The translations under genes and the position numbers were made by a program. DNA of 64,000 nt, taken from contig CAZAOZ010000004.1 of NCBI GenBank assembly GCA_964486865.1, positions 1 through 64,000 of the forward strand, in the 5' to 3' direction. This DNA comes from Ga0077527 sp964486865 (lineage in GTDB: Bacteria > Pseudomonadota > Gammaproteobacteria > Burkholderiales > SG8-41). The notes beneath the pieces are model-generated. The model worked only from the letters and a program-made list of their open reading frames with translations, did no database searches and was not told the DNA's origin. Below, one piece after another: positions 25,034-34,003 of this stretch (position 1 is the stretch's first letter; each line of letters opens with the position of its first letter).

Positions 25034-25801
25034 GTGGCACAAAAATCCGCCAAACCATCGATTCAAGTCATCGAGCGCATGATGCAACTGCTCGACGTGC
25101 TGTCGCAGCACACCGTTCCCGCCACCCTGAAGCAACTGGCGTCCACCACGCAACTGCATCCCTCCACCGCGCACCGCATCCTCGGCGTGATGGTCGATAA
25201 TCGGCTGGTCGATCGCATCGAGCCGGGCATGTACCGGCTGGGCATCCGCCTGGTCGAGCTCGGCAGCCTGGTCAAATCACGGATCAGCGTGCGCCAGGAA
25301 GCACTGCCGCACATGCAGGAACTGCACCGCGCGCTGGGCGAAACCGTCAACCTGTCGGTGCGCCGCGATGATGAAGTGGTCTATATCGAACGCACGGCCG
25401 AAGGCAATACCATGATGCGCGTGGTGCAGATCATCGGCGCGCACGCGCCGCTGCACGTTACCGCGGTAGGAAAAATATTCCTGGCCTCCGAGCCGCCCCA
25501 GCGCGTCGCCGACTATGCCAAGCGCACGGGACTGCCGCGCTACACCGACAATACCCTGACCGATCTCACCAAATTGACGAGTGAACTCGAGGAAATTCGC
25601 AATCGCCAGTACGCCTTCGACAATGAAGAAGCCGAGCGCGGCGTATGCTGCGTCGGCGCCGGCATCTACAACGACGAGGGCCAGCTTGCCGCCGGTTTGT
25701 CGGTGTCCGCACCCACCGAGCGCTTCCGCAAGGCCTGGGCCGAGTCGGTGCGCCAGGCCGCGGAGCGCATCTCCCGCGCCGTCGGCTACCAGGCCCGGTA
25801 A
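25034..25801 (+). CDS. IclR-family transcriptional regulator
   Basis: A protein of about 255 residues. The N-terminal winged helix-turn-helix includes ATLKQLASTTQLHPSTAHRI, followed by an IclR effector-binding domain (about residues 85-250) with RGVCCVGAGIYNDEGQLAAG. IclR regulators usually control catabolic genes in response to small organic acids. GTG 25034 fits the usual N-terminus MAQKSAKPSIQVIERMM; an ATG at 24992 is possible but has a poorly spaced AAGGAG. It is divergent from greB. Its target cannot be read; nearby candidates are the Bug/aldolase pair at 26501-28214. Confidence 0.87.
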   Translation: MAQKSAKPSIQVIERMMQLLDVLSQHTVPATLKQLASTTQLHPSTAHRILGVMVDNRLVDRIEPGMYRLGIRLVELGSLVKSRISVRQEALPHMQELHRALGETVNLSVRRDDEVVYIERTAEGNTMMRVVQIIGAHAPLHVTAVGKIFLASEPPQRVADYAKRTGLPRYTDNTLTDLTKLTSELEEIRNRQYAFDNEEAERGVCCVGAGIYNDEGQLAAGLSVSAPTERFRKAWAESVRQAAERISRAVGYQAR

Positions 25802-25802
25802 A

Positions 25803-25874
25803 CGGTAATGGGTGATGAGTAATGGGCAATAAAGCGCATCGTTGCCAATAACTCATCACCCATTACTCTTTACC
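25803..25874. repeat. Intergenic hairpin of short degenerate repeats, copy B
   Basis: The left arm GGTAATGGGTGATGAGTAAT pairs with the right arm ACTCATCACCCATTACT across a loop of about 20 bases. It fills the gap between the IclR stop and the exonuclease start. Same architecture as copy A at 7409 with a different unit sequence. Confidence 0.7.
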
Positions 25875-25876
25875 AG

Positions 25877-26455
25877 ATGTACAACCGCAACGTCGTCTTC
25901 CTCGACCTCGAAACCACCGGCGCGAGCGCCGCGCAGGATCGCATCACCGAAGTCGGACTGATCGAAGTCGATGCCGGCTATTTTGTCCGCGAATGGTCCA
26001 CGCTGGTCAATCCCGGCATCCCCATTCCGCCGCTGATCCAGTCGCTGACCGGCATCAACGACGCGATGGTGGCCACGGCGCCGTATTTCCAGGACATCGC
26101 GCGTGAACTCCTTGAGGCCATAGCCGGGCGCATGCTGATCGCGCACAACGCGCGTTTTGATTACGGTTTCCTCGAGCACGAATTCAAACGGCTGGATCAG
26201 GCCTTCTCCGCGCCGGTGCTGTGCACCGTCCGGCTGTCGCGCAAACTGTTTCCGCAACACGCACGCCACAATCTCGACACGCTGATCAGCCGCCACGACA
26301 TCGAATGCGATGCCCGACATCGCGCGCTGGGCGACGCCCGCGTGTTGTGGCAACTGGCGCAGCAATGGCGCATCGACCCCGGAGAGGCAACGGTGCTCGA
26401 AGCCACGGCAAAGCTGCTGAAACCGGCGACTGCGGCTGCCGTGCCTGCGGCATAA
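25877..26455 (+). CDS. DnaQ-like 3'-5' exonuclease
   Basis: A 192-residue DEDDh exonuclease. Exo I is FLDLETTG (residues 8-15), Exo II is in IAHNARFDYGFLEHEF and Exo III is HRALGDARVLW. This is the fold of the DNA polymerase III epsilon proofreading subunit, but the protein lacks the C-terminal polymerase-binding tail, so it may be a standalone repair or RNA exonuclease. The start is directly after hairpin copy B. Confidence 0.87.
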   Translation: MYNRNVVFLDLETTGASAAQDRITEVGLIEVDAGYFVREWSTLVNPGIPIPPLIQSLTGINDAMVATAPYFQDIARELLEAIAGRMLIAHNARFDYGFLEHEFKRLDQAFSAPVLCTVRLSRKLFPQHARHNLDTLISRHDIECDARHRALGDARVLWQLAQQWRIDPGEATVLEATAKLLKPATAAAVPAA

Positions 26456-26500
26456 TATTCCCGCATCGCCGATAAACAACGCCGTCCGGAGGAGCAGCTC

Positions 26501-27469
26501 ATGAGGAAACATCCACTGTCTTACATCGCTGCGCTGTTGCTCGCGCTGTGTCCGCTGGCGACGACTGCACAGCAGTACCCGGCCAAGGCCGTGCGCTTCA
26601 TCATTCCGTTCCCGCCCGGCGGCCCCACCGACATCATGGGCCGCATGGCCACCGACATCCTGGCCAAAGCCACCGGCCAGCAGTTCATCGCGGACAACCG
26701 CGCGGGCGCCGGCGGCAACATCGGCGCCGAGCTGTGCGCGAGAGCGCCTGCCGACGGCTACACGCTGTGCATGATCACCGCCGCGCAGGGCGTATCGCCG
26801 GCGATTTACCGCAAGATGTCCTACGACCCGGTGAAAGACCTGGCGACCATCACGCTGATGGCGAGCCTGCCCAGCCTGCTGACGGTGCATCCCACGCTGC
26901 CGGCAAAGAACGTGAGGGAGCTGCTGGCAATCGCCAAGGCCAGGCCCGACGCGCTGACCTATGCCTCCACCGGCAACGGCAGCAGCCCGCACATGCTGAT
27001 GGAAATGTTCAAGTTCATGACCGGCACGAAGATGGTGCACGTGCCGTACAAAGGCCAGGCTCCGGCCGTGATCGACCAGATTTCCGGCCAGGTACAACTG
27101 GCCTTCAATACCGCAATCAGCGTGCTGCCCCAGGTCGAAGCCGGCCGGCTGCGCGCCATCGCCGTATCCACGCTGCAGCGTTTCCCGCCGATGCCCGACC
27201 TGCAGACCGTGGATGAAGGCGGCGTCAAGGGTTTCGACGGCGGTTCGTGGCAGGGCGTCGGCGCGCCGGCCGGCACACCGCCCGAAATCCTGCGCCGGGT
27301 CAACACGATCCTCGTCACCGAACTGAAGACGCCGGCCATGCGCGAGCAGATGATCAAGCGCGGCGCCATCGTGTCGGCAAACACGCCGGAGGAGTTTTCG
27401 GCGTTCCTGAAAGCCGAAATCGCAAAATGGACGAAAATCGCCAAGGCCGGCGACATCCGGCTGGAATAA
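26501..27469 (+). CDS. Bug-family (TctC-like) periplasmic solute receptor
   Basis: A 322-residue receptor. The signal peptide is MRKHPLSYIAALLLALCPLA, followed by YPAKAVRFIIPFPPGGPTDI and the C-terminal EFSAFLKAEIAKWTKIAKAG. GGAGGAG precedes the ATG. It is 7 bp upstream of a class II aldolase gene, so the pair is probably one transcript; the receptor may bring in a hydroxy-acid or sugar-acid used by that enzyme, which is an inference from spacing. Confidence 0.9.
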   Translation: MRKHPLSYIAALLLALCPLATTAQQYPAKAVRFIIPFPPGGPTDIMGRMATDILAKATGQQFIADNRAGAGGNIGAELCARAPADGYTLCMITAAQGVSPAIYRKMSYDPVKDLATITLMASLPSLLTVHPTLPAKNVRELLAIAKARPDALTYASTGNGSSPHMLMEMFKFMTGTKMVHVPYKGQAPAVIDQISGQVQLAFNTAISVLPQVEAGRLRAIAVSTLQRFPPMPDLQTVDEGGVKGFDGGSWQGVGAPAGTPPEILRRVNTILVTELKTPAMREQMIKRGAIVSANTPEEFSAFLKAEIAKWTKIAKAGDIRLE

Positions 27470-27476
27470 ACCGGCG

Positions 27477-28214
27477 ATGACACGCACGACTCCCGAACAA
27501 CAAGCCCGCATCGACCTCGCCTGCGCGCTACGCAGCGCCTCGCGCATGGGGCTGGGCGAAGGCATCTGCAATCATTTCAGCGTCGAGGTGCCGGGGCGGC
27601 CCGGCCATTTCCTGATCAATCCGCAGGGTCTGCACTGGTCGGAGGTGACGCCTGCCGATCTGGTGACGCTGGATGCCAAGGGTCAAAAGATCGCGGGCAA
27701 ACATGAGGTCGAGCCGACGGCGTTTTTCATCCACGGCGCGGCGCATCGCAGCAAGCCCGCGGCGAAATGCGTGATGCACACCCACATGCCGTTCGCCACC
27801 GCGCTGACCGTGGTGCAGGGCGGGCGCGTCGAACCGGCCAGCCAGGTGGCGCTGAAGTTTTATGGGCGCACCGCGTACGACGAGCAGTACAACGGGCTGG
27901 CGCTGGATGACGCCGAAGGCGAGCGCATCGTCGCCGGACTGAAAAACGCCGATGTATTGTTCCTCGCCAACCACGGCATCATCGTCACCGGGCCGTCAAT
28001 TGACGTAACTTTCGACGATCTCTATTACCTGGAGCGCGCGTGCATGCTGCAGATTCTGGGCATGGGCACCGGCAAGCCGCTGCGTATGGTGCCGGAGAAA
28101 ATCGCCTGCGTGACGGCAGAACAAATGACCGACGACACCCAGGCGCGGCTGCACTTCATTGCACTGAAGCGCTTGCTGGATCGCGACGAACCGGGGTGGT
28201 CGAGGCTGAAGTAA
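27477..28214 (+). CDS. Class II aldolase/adducin-family protein
   Basis: A 245-residue protein of the fuculose-phosphate aldolase/adducin family. Metal-binding histidines are in MHTHMPF and LANHGIIV, and the early Glu is in EPTAFFIHGAAH. Family members cleave phosphorylated sugars or decarboxylate/dehydrate hydroxy-acids, and the specific reaction is unknown here. It follows a Bug receptor by 7 bp. Confidence 0.85.
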   Translation: MTRTTPEQQARIDLACALRSASRMGLGEGICNHFSVEVPGRPGHFLINPQGLHWSEVTPADLVTLDAKGQKIAGKHEVEPTAFFIHGAAHRSKPAAKCVMHTHMPFATALTVVQGGRVEPASQVALKFYGRTAYDEQYNGLALDDAEGERIVAGLKNADVLFLANHGIIVTGPSIDVTFDDLYYLERACMLQILGMGTGKPLRMVPEKIACVTAEQMTDDTQARLHFIALKRLLDRDEPGWSRLK

Positions 28215-28241
28215 TCCGCGTTTGCGGATGCGCAACAAAAG

Positions 28242-28475
28242 CTAGTGGTAAACCACCGGCGAATTCAGCAGTACGCTGAAACCGTCGAGGAATTCATCGA
28301 TCCGCTCGGTTGAGGCCTGCTCGCCCACTGCGGCATTCAGCGCATCGACGAAGTTCTTCGCCACATCGCCCTGGAAATAAGTGCCGCGCGCGCTGTGCTT
28401 GTCCACCAGCTCCAGGCCGTCCTGGCCGGGATACTCGGCGACGTAATACTGTTCGCTGTTATAGACAATACGCAT
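28242..28475 (-). CDS. DUF3567 family small protein
   Basis: A 77-residue acidic protein, MRIVYNSEQYYVAEYPGQ at the N-terminus, matching the betaproteobacterial DUF3567 family. ATG 28475 is preceded by AGGAGAC with good spacing; a longer frame to 28502 is unlikely. Its function is unknown. The region upstream is unusually AT-rich and contains copy 3 of the dispersed motif. Confidence 0.8.
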   Translation of the reverse strand: MRIVYNSEQYYVAEYPGQDGLELVDKHSARGTYFQGDVAKNFVDALNAAVGEQASTERIDEFLDGFSVLLNSPVVYH

Positions 28476-28525
28476 GGCGGTCTCCTTGTTTGCATAAGAC
28501 ATTGATTGTTATTGATAAATTCAAT

Positions 28526-28554
28526 ATAAAAATATCAATAAAAACAATAGCCTG
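28526..28554 (-). repeat. AT-rich dispersed motif, copy 3
   Basis: On the minus strand the tract reads GGCTATTGTTTTTATTGATA followed by TTTTTA. A second weak copy, ATTGATTGTTATTGAT, is at 28501-28516. The tract lies upstream of the DUF3567 start and may contribute to its promoter. Confidence 0.55.
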
Positions 28555-28583
28555 CATCTAATATGCGGCAGGGTTCGCGTTTT

Positions 28584-29486
28584 TCAAGGGGTCGCCGCGC
28601 GGCGGCGCTGGGTGACGGCAATGCCGGTGAGGATCAGGGCCAGCCCGAAGTAGGCATTGGCGTGCGGATGCTCGCCCATCAGCCATAGCCCCAGCAGCAG
28701 CGCAACTCCGGGGCTGAGATAGTTCACCAGCGACATGAACGACGGGCCGGCGGAACGAATCAGCATGAAATACAGAATGGTGGCCAGCGCGGTCGGCGCA
28801 ATACCCAGCCAGATCACCGCGGCGACTGACGCGCTGCTTGGCGTCAATGTCCACGGCCGGTCCAGCCACAGCGCCACCGGCACCACCATGATGCTGGCGA
28901 CTATGAGCGTCGCCGCGGCAGCCACGATCAGATCACCCTTGAGCATCAACCGGGCCAGCACACTCTGCAGCGCGTAACACAGCGCGCCGCCCAGCACCGC
29001 CAGTTGCGACACGACGCTGACGACTTCACCGCCGAGGCCCGCCAGCGCCGCCGGCCCCATCAGCAACACGATGCCCGCAAAGCCGATCGTGAAACCCGCC
29101 GCGCGCGCGCGGGTCAGGTGTTCGCCGCTCACCAGAAAATGGGCAAGCACCATGGTCGCCAGCGGCATCGCCGCCATCAGAATGCCGGCCAGCGCGCTCT
29201 CGACGATCTGCTGGCCCCAGGTGATCAGGTAGAACGGGATGGCATTACCGACCAGCGCAATGACCGCGTACGGCACCCACACCCGGCCCGGCGGCGGCAG
29301 GCGTTTGCCGACGGCATACACGATGACCGTCAACACCAGGGCCGCGATGCCGACGCGGCCGGCGACCACGGTCCACGGCGGCAGGCTCGCCACCGCGATG
29401 CTGTTGAACATGAACGAGGAGCCCCACATGGCGACCAGCGCCAGCAGGAGCAGCCAGTCATGGAACGTGCGGTTGGAAGGAGGCAT
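28584..29486 (-). CDS. EamA/DMT-family inner-membrane transporter
   Basis: A 300-residue protein with ten predicted membrane helices in two EamA repeats (about residues 10-140 and 155-290). The second repeat ends LLGLWLMGEHPHANAYFGLA, typical of drug/metabolite exporters such as RhaT- or YdcZ-like proteins. The substrate is unknown; amino-acid or metabolite export is common in the family. It is a single gene. Confidence 0.88.
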   Translation of the reverse strand: MPPSNRTFHDWLLLLALVAMWGSSFMFNSIAVASLPPWTVVAGRVGIAALVLTVIVYAVGKRLPPPGRVWVPYAVIALVGNAIPFYLITWGQQIVESALAGILMAAMPLATMVLAHFLVSGEHLTRARAAGFTIGFAGIVLLMGPAALAGLGGEVVSVVSQLAVLGGALCYALQSVLARLMLKGDLIVAAAATLIVASIMVVPVALWLDRPWTLTPSSASVAAVIWLGIAPTALATILYFMLIRSAGPSFMSLVNYLSPGVALLLGLWLMGEHPHANAYFGLALILTGIAVTQRRRAATP

Positions 29487-29512
29487 CTGGCGGGAGATTT
29501 AGCAGTTCAAAA

Positions 29513-29604
29513 GCAGTGATGAGCGATGAGTGAGGAGTGATGAACACAACCTGGACCAGCCTTTGGGTTTTCGCTCATCACTCATCATTCCTCACTCATC
29601 ACTG
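29513..29604. repeat. Intergenic hairpin of short degenerate repeats, copy C
   Basis: The left arm is AGTGATGAGCGATGAGTGAG and the right arm CTCACTCATCACTG preceded by CGCTCATCACTCATCATTC. It lies between the transporter start and the multicopper oxidase stop, overlapping the last codons of the oxidase at most. Confidence 0.7.
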
Positions 29605-31026
29605 TATTCTAACCGCCGTCATCATTCCGCCCTGCTGATGACTGAGAATGTGGCAGTGAAACATCCAGTCGCCGGGATTGTCGGCGACAAAAGCAATCTC
29701 CACGCGCTCGCGTGGCGCCAGCAGCGCCGTGTCGGCCCACTCGCGGTACTGCGTGGGCTTGCCGTTGCGTGAAATGATGCGGAACGCAATGCCGTGGATA
29801 TGGATCGGATGGTGCCACGCCGTGTCGTTGTGCATGGCGAACACATAATGCCCGTTTCGTTTCAGCGTCAGCATGGGCTCATGCACATGGCCGGTGCGCG
29901 CCACACCGTTGATGGTCCACGCCACGCCGTGCTCGCGCACCAGTTGCTGGATGCCCTGCCGCACGCCGTTGAACTCCGCTTCGCGCAGGCTGCCCATGGC
30001 GCCGCCTTCAAACCTGATCTCGTGGCGCTGCGCGCGCGCGACATCCGGCTCGGCCAGCGGATTGGGCGGCAGCACAATCGGCGCATCCAGCGGTTTCGTG
30101 CGCAGCGGCGCCTCGTTGCGATAAACCAGCTCCATGACCTGCAGCTCGCGCGGATAAAACGTGTCCGCCACGACAAACCGCTCGCCGGGCCTGCGCATGC
30201 AGTCGATCACCAGGTCGGCGCGCATGCCCGGCCCCAGCACCACGCCCCCGGCGGCGGCGTGCGGCGCGACCGGATGGCCGTCGAGCGCGATGACCTGCGG
30301 CGCATGGCCGTCGAATTTCAGCCTGAATATCCGCGCGCTGGCGGCATTGATCAGGCGCAGGCGGATGCGTTCACCGGCGCGCACCGCAAACTCGCCGCCG
30401 ACGGGCGTGAACCTGCCGTTGACAGTCACGGTGTTGCCGATGCGCCCGGCGTGGGTCAGGTCGAACATGTTGCTGTCGTAGTCATGCACCGGCGTGGCGT
30501 CCTTGTTCAGCCGCCAGTCGGACAGCACCCAGGTCACATCGCGATCCACCGGCAGGGGATCGCGCTCCTCGACGATCAGCGCGCCGTAGAGTCCGCGCGC
30601 CACCTGCTCCAGGGAACGCTCGTGCGGGTGATACCAGTAGGTGCCGGCGTCGGGCAGGGCAAACTCGTACTGGAACTCGCCGCCCGGCGCGATCGGCGGC
30701 TGGGTCAGGTGCGGCACGCCGTCCATTGCATTGGGCAGCCGGATACCATGCCAATGCACCGTCGTCGGTTGCGGCAACGCATTTTTCACAGTCACTCGCA
30801 GCGTGTCGCCCTGGCGCGCACGCAACCCGGGGCCTGGCGTGGTGCCGTTGAAACTCCAGATCTCGGAGTCCGGATAGCTCTCCGGCACCAGTTGCTGGCG
30901 GCCGGGTGCCGCGCGCAGCACATGGGCACTGACCGCGGCATGGGCGGATGGCCATGTGCCGATCAGCGGCAGCGCCGCGGCGGCGGCAAGAAACTCACGG
31001 CGGTTTAGAGGGGCTCTTAGCGTCAT
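29599..31026 (-). CDS. Tat-exported multicopper oxidase
   Basis: A protein of about 475 residues. The Tat signal is NRREFLAAAAALPLIGTW. Copper ligands are HWHGIRLP, WYHPHERS, HPIHIHG and FHCHILSHQQGGMM, supplying the type 1 and the type 2/3 copper centres, with Met as axial ligand. Such periplasmic enzymes oxidise Cu(I), other metals or phenols with oxygen. No Met-rich CueO loop is obvious. ATG 31026 is preceded by GGGGATGAT; starts further upstream (31053, 31071) are less likely. Confidence 0.88.
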   Translation of the reverse strand: MTLRAPLNRREFLAAAAALPLIGTWPSAHAAVSAHVLRAAPGRQQLVPESYPDSEIWSFNGTTPGPGLRARQGDTLRVTVKNALPQPTTVHWHGIRLPNAMDGVPHLTQPPIAPGGEFQYEFALPDAGTYWYHPHERSLEQVARGLYGALIVEERDPLPVDRDVTWVLSDWRLNKDATPVHDYDSNMFDLTHAGRIGNTVTVNGRFTPVGGEFAVRAGERIRLRLINAASARIFRLKFDGHAPQVIALDGHPVAPHAAAGGVVLGPGMRADLVIDCMRRPGERFVVADTFYPRELQVMELVYRNEAPLRTKPLDAPIVLPPNPLAEPDVARAQRHEIRFEGGAMGSLREAEFNGVRQGIQQLVREHGVAWTINGVARTGHVHEPMLTLKRNGHYVFAMHNDTAWHHPIHIHGIAFRIISRNGKPTQYREWADTALLAPRERVEIAFVADNPGDWMFHCHILSHQQGGMMTAVRIQ

Positions 31027-31160
31027 ATCATCCCCAAGGTTGGCAGTCGTCATGAGAACACGCCCGTACACGCCGGTTCAATGCCGATTCCGGATGATGG
31101 CCGGACACGGCGGACGGCCGATGATGTGATAAAATTCAAGCACTTATCGATAACCCTGCC

Positions 31161-32534
31161 ATGCCACTCACACCGCTCACCGCCCTCTCCCCGCTCGACG
31201 GCCGTTATCACGCCAAGCTCAGCGCTCTGCGCGACTGCTTCAGCGAGCTGGCGCTGATCCGGCAACGGGTGCATGTCGAAACCGAATGGCTGAAAGCGCT
31301 GGCCGCGGAGCCGGTGCTCACGGAAGTGCCGGCGTTTTCGGCGCCTGCCGTCGCCGCGCTCGATGCGCTGGCGAACAACTTCTCCGCCGCCGACGGTGAA
31401 CGCGTGAAAGCGATCGAGGCGACGACCAATCACGACGTCAAGGCCGTCGAGTACTTCCTCAAGGAACGCCTCGCCGGCGATGCCGAAATCACGAAGGTGG
31501 CGGAATTCATCCACTTCGCCTGCACCTCCGAAGACATCAACAACCTGTGCCATGCGCTGATGCTGCAGCATGCGCGCAAGGCGGTGCTGCTGCCGGCGCT
31601 GGATGCCGTCATCGCGCGGCTGACCGCGCTGGCGCATGAACTGGCCGACGCCGCGATGCTGTCGCGCACCCACGGCCAGCCGGCGTCACCGACCACGCTG
31701 GGCAAGGAAATGGCGAACGTGGTGGCACGGCTCTCCCGCGCCCGCACGCGCATCGTTGCCGTGTCCCTGCCCGGCAAGATCAACGGCGCCGTCGGCAACT
31801 ACAACGCGCATCTCGCCGCCTATCCCGCCATCGACTGGGAAAAATTCGCGAAAAACTTTGTTGAATCCCTGGGCCTGGAATTCAACCGCTACACCACGCA
31901 GATCGAACCGCACGATGCCATGGCTGAACTGTTTGACGCCGTGGCACGCGCCAACACCATCCTGCTCGACCTCGACCGCGACATCTGGGGTTATATCTCG
32001 GTCGGTTATTTCAAGCAAAAGACCAAGGCCGGCGAAATCGGCTCCTCGACCATGCCGCACAAGGTCAATCCCATCGATTTCGAGAATTCCGAAGGCAACC
32101 TCGGTCTCGCCAATGCGCTGCTGCACCATTTGTCGGAAAAGCTGCCGGTGTCGCGCTGGCAGCGCGACCTGACGGACTCCACGGTGTTGCGCAACATGGG
32201 TGTGGCGCTGGGTTACGCGCTGCTGGCGTGGGACTCGTGCCTGAAGGGACTCAACAAACTCGAAGCCAATCGCGAAAAACTCGCGGCGGATCTCGATGCC
32301 AACTGGGAAGTGCTCGCCGAACCGATCCAGACGGTGATGCGCCGCTACGGCGTCGCCGGCGCGTATGAACAGCTGAAAGAACTGACGCGCGGCAAGGACG
32401 GCATCAACCGCGCGACGCTACATGCCTTCATCAAGGGCCTGCAGGGCATCCCCGAAGCCGAGAAACAACGGCTGCTGGCACTGACGCCGGCCAGCTATAT
32501 CGGCAAGGCCGCTGAACTGGCAAAACGGGTCTAA
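31161..32534 (+). CDS. purB: Adenylosuccinate lyase
   Basis: A 457-residue lyase of purine synthesis. It cleaves adenylosuccinate and SAICAR to release fumarate. The signature loop SSTMPHKVNPIDFENSEGN is complete, and RTHGQPASPTTLGKE carries the conserved His. Length equals the E. coli-type enzyme. It is a single plus-strand gene convergent with the thioesterase gene. Confidence 0.95.
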   Translation: MPLTPLTALSPLDGRYHAKLSALRDCFSELALIRQRVHVETEWLKALAAEPVLTEVPAFSAPAVAALDALANNFSAADGERVKAIEATTNHDVKAVEYFLKERLAGDAEITKVAEFIHFACTSEDINNLCHALMLQHARKAVLLPALDAVIARLTALAHELADAAMLSRTHGQPASPTTLGKEMANVVARLSRARTRIVAVSLPGKINGAVGNYNAHLAAYPAIDWEKFAKNFVESLGLEFNRYTTQIEPHDAMAELFDAVARANTILLDLDRDIWGYISVGYFKQKTKAGEIGSSTMPHKVNPIDFENSEGNLGLANALLHHLSEKLPVSRWQRDLTDSTVLRNMGVALGYALLAWDSCLKGLNKLEANREKLAADLDANWEVLAEPIQTVMRRYGVAGAYEQLKELTRGKDGINRATLHAFIKGLQGIPEAEKQRLLALTPASYIGKAAELAKRV

Positions 32535-32548
32535 ACGGCTCTTTTGTT

Positions 32549-32576
32549 GTAACCCGTTGTTTTAATTAATTATTTT
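32549..32576 (+). repeat. AT-rich dispersed motif, copy 4
   Basis: GTAACCCGTTGTTTTAATTA then ATTATTTT lies between the convergent purB and thioesterase genes. Read on the minus strand it encodes the last residues (Lys-Asn-Asn) and TAA stop of the thioesterase. It is one of the best matches to the family consensus. Confidence 0.65.
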
Positions 32577-33096
32577 TACTGTCGCGCTTGGCGACCGTCA
32601 AATCAGCCCAGTGTTTCAGGGCGTCGGGCATGGGCGGCGGCGCACCGTCATAACCGATCGCGCCCACGATCTCCGCATTGGGCACGCGCCCGCCGCGGCC
32701 GAGAAACAACCCTTTGACGAAGGCATGGGCGCACAGCTCGCCGTCACGCTCGAAGGTCTGTTCCAGATAAACGTATTTATCGTCCCAGGTGACCATGCGC
32801 GTCACCAGCTCGAAGCGGTCAAACGGATTCAATGAGCGGATGAAAGTGATTTCCGCCGCCGCCAGCATCGGCATCCAGCGATTGCGCCGCGCATGCGGCA
32901 TCAGCCCCGCCTGCACCGTCAGATGCAGCCGCCCCAGATCCATGAACGACAGATAGCGCCCGTTGTTCATGTGCAGATTGATGTCGCAATCGTTGGGCAG
33001 CACACGGAACGGCACACGCGAGGGCTCGAACAGGCTGCGCCGCACGACACTGCGCAATCGCCACAGCAGCCAGAGCAGGCGCAGATAGAGGTTCAT
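32566..33096 (-). CDS. Hot-dog fold thioesterase-like protein
   Basis: A 176-residue 4HBT-like protein. DCDINLHMNNGRYLSFMDLG carries the Asp-x-Asn-x-His-x-Asn pattern typical of acyl-CoA thioesterases, and FVKGLFLGRGG lies near the end. It resembles the THEM6/YbgC-like group. The substrate is unknown, presumably an acyl-CoA. Its final three codons and stop fall within AT-rich motif copy 4. Confidence 0.8.
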   Translation of the reverse strand: MNLYLRLLWLLWRLRSVVRRSLFEPSRVPFRVLPNDCDINLHMNNGRYLSFMDLGRLHLTVQAGLMPHARRNRWMPMLAAAEITFIRSLNPFDRFELVTRMVTWDDKYVYLEQTFERDGELCAHAFVKGLFLGRGGRVPNAEIVGAIGYDGAPPPMPDALKHWADLTVAKRDSKNN

Positions 33097-33138
33097 TCTT
33101 TGCTAATCGCGAAATCGCAACAGCGATTTCGTGCCATT

Positions 33139-33201
33139 CTCACCCTCTCCCTCCGGGACCAGGGAACACTGGAAGCGGAGCAGAGGGTCGGGGAGAGGGA
33201 T
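33139..33201. repeat. CCCTCTCCC-type intergenic hairpin, copy 1
   Basis: TCACCCTCTCCCTCCGGGA on the left pairs with AGAGGGTCGGGGAGAGGGA on the right. The same type occurs at 33932 and 53448. This element class is common between genes in many proteobacteria. It lies between the DedA-like and thioesterase genes. Confidence 0.65.
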
Positions 33202-33234
33202 TGAGCATTCCGATCGTCCTTCATTACGAAATGC

Positions 33235-33879
33235 TCAAGAGCCGCGGCGCCCGCGGTGGCGAAAAATTTCGATCACGCCCGGCAGTATCGACAGGATGAC
33301 AATGCCGATGATCACCAGCGTCAGGTTGTCCTTGATGACCGGGATGTTGCCGAAAAAATATCCGGCGTAACCCAGCGACACCACCCACAGCACCGCGCCC
33401 GTCACGTTGTAGAGCGCAAAACGTGTGTAAGTCATGCTAGCCGCGCCTGCGACAAAGGGCGCATAAGTGCGGATGATGGGCACGAATCGCGCGATGATGA
33501 TGGTCTTGCCGCCATGCCGTTCGTAAAAATCATGGGCGCGTTGCAGATGCCGGGGATTCAGCCAGCGCGAACCTTCGGATTTGAACACGCGCGGCCCGAT
33601 GTAATGCCCTATCGAGTAATTCACGGCATCACCCAGCACCGCGGCAACGATCAACAGCACGACCAGCAGGTGGATGTCCATGCCGCCGGCGGCGGCAACG
33701 GTGCCGGCGACGAACAGCAGCGAGTCACCGGGCAGGAACGGCGTCACCACCAGCCCGGTTTCGCAGAACACGATCAGGAACAGGATGGCATACACCCAGG
33801 CGCCGTACGACGCGACCAGTACCTGCAGGTGCCGGTCCAGATGCAGCGCGATGTCAAACAGCGTGGCCAGCAGTTCCAC
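33235..33879 (-). CDS. DedA-family membrane protein
   Basis: A 214-residue inner-membrane protein with four to five helices. The family motif FCETGLVVTPFLPGDSLLF is present, as is GHYIGPRVFKSEGSRWLNP, and FVPIIRTYAPFVAGAASMTY carries the conserved arginine. DedA proteins are linked to undecaprenyl-phosphate or lipid recycling and membrane-potential balance. It follows secF on the same strand. Confidence 0.9.
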   Translation of the reverse strand: MELLATLFDIALHLDRHLQVLVASYGAWVYAILFLIVFCETGLVVTPFLPGDSLLFVAGTVAAAGGMDIHLLVVLLIVAAVLGDAVNYSIGHYIGPRVFKSEGSRWLNPRHLQRAHDFYERHGGKTIIIARFVPIIRTYAPFVAGAASMTYTRFALYNVTGAVLWVVSLGYAGYFFGNIPVIKDNLTLVIIGIVILSILPGVIEIFRHRGRRGS

Positions 33880-33899
33880 GCCCGGCCGTCCTAGCCCAC

Positions 33900-33971
33900 G
33901 AACAAATGGTCAGTAAACCATTTGTCGCTGATATCTCCCCTCTCCCCTCGGGAGAGGGGCGGGGGTGAGGG
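33900..33971. repeat. Two adjacent hairpins: ACAAATGGT palindrome and CCCTCTCCC-type copy 2
   Basis: ACAAATGGTCAGTAAACCAT plus TTGT forms a perfect stem at 33901-33924. It is followed at 33932-33971 by CCCCTCTCCCCTCGGGAGAG plus GGG, a hairpin of the same class as 33139. They lie between secF and the dedA-like gene and could separate their expression. Confidence 0.65.
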
Positions 33972-34003
33972 ATGACCGCAATTGAGTCCGGTCATTGCAC
34001 ACA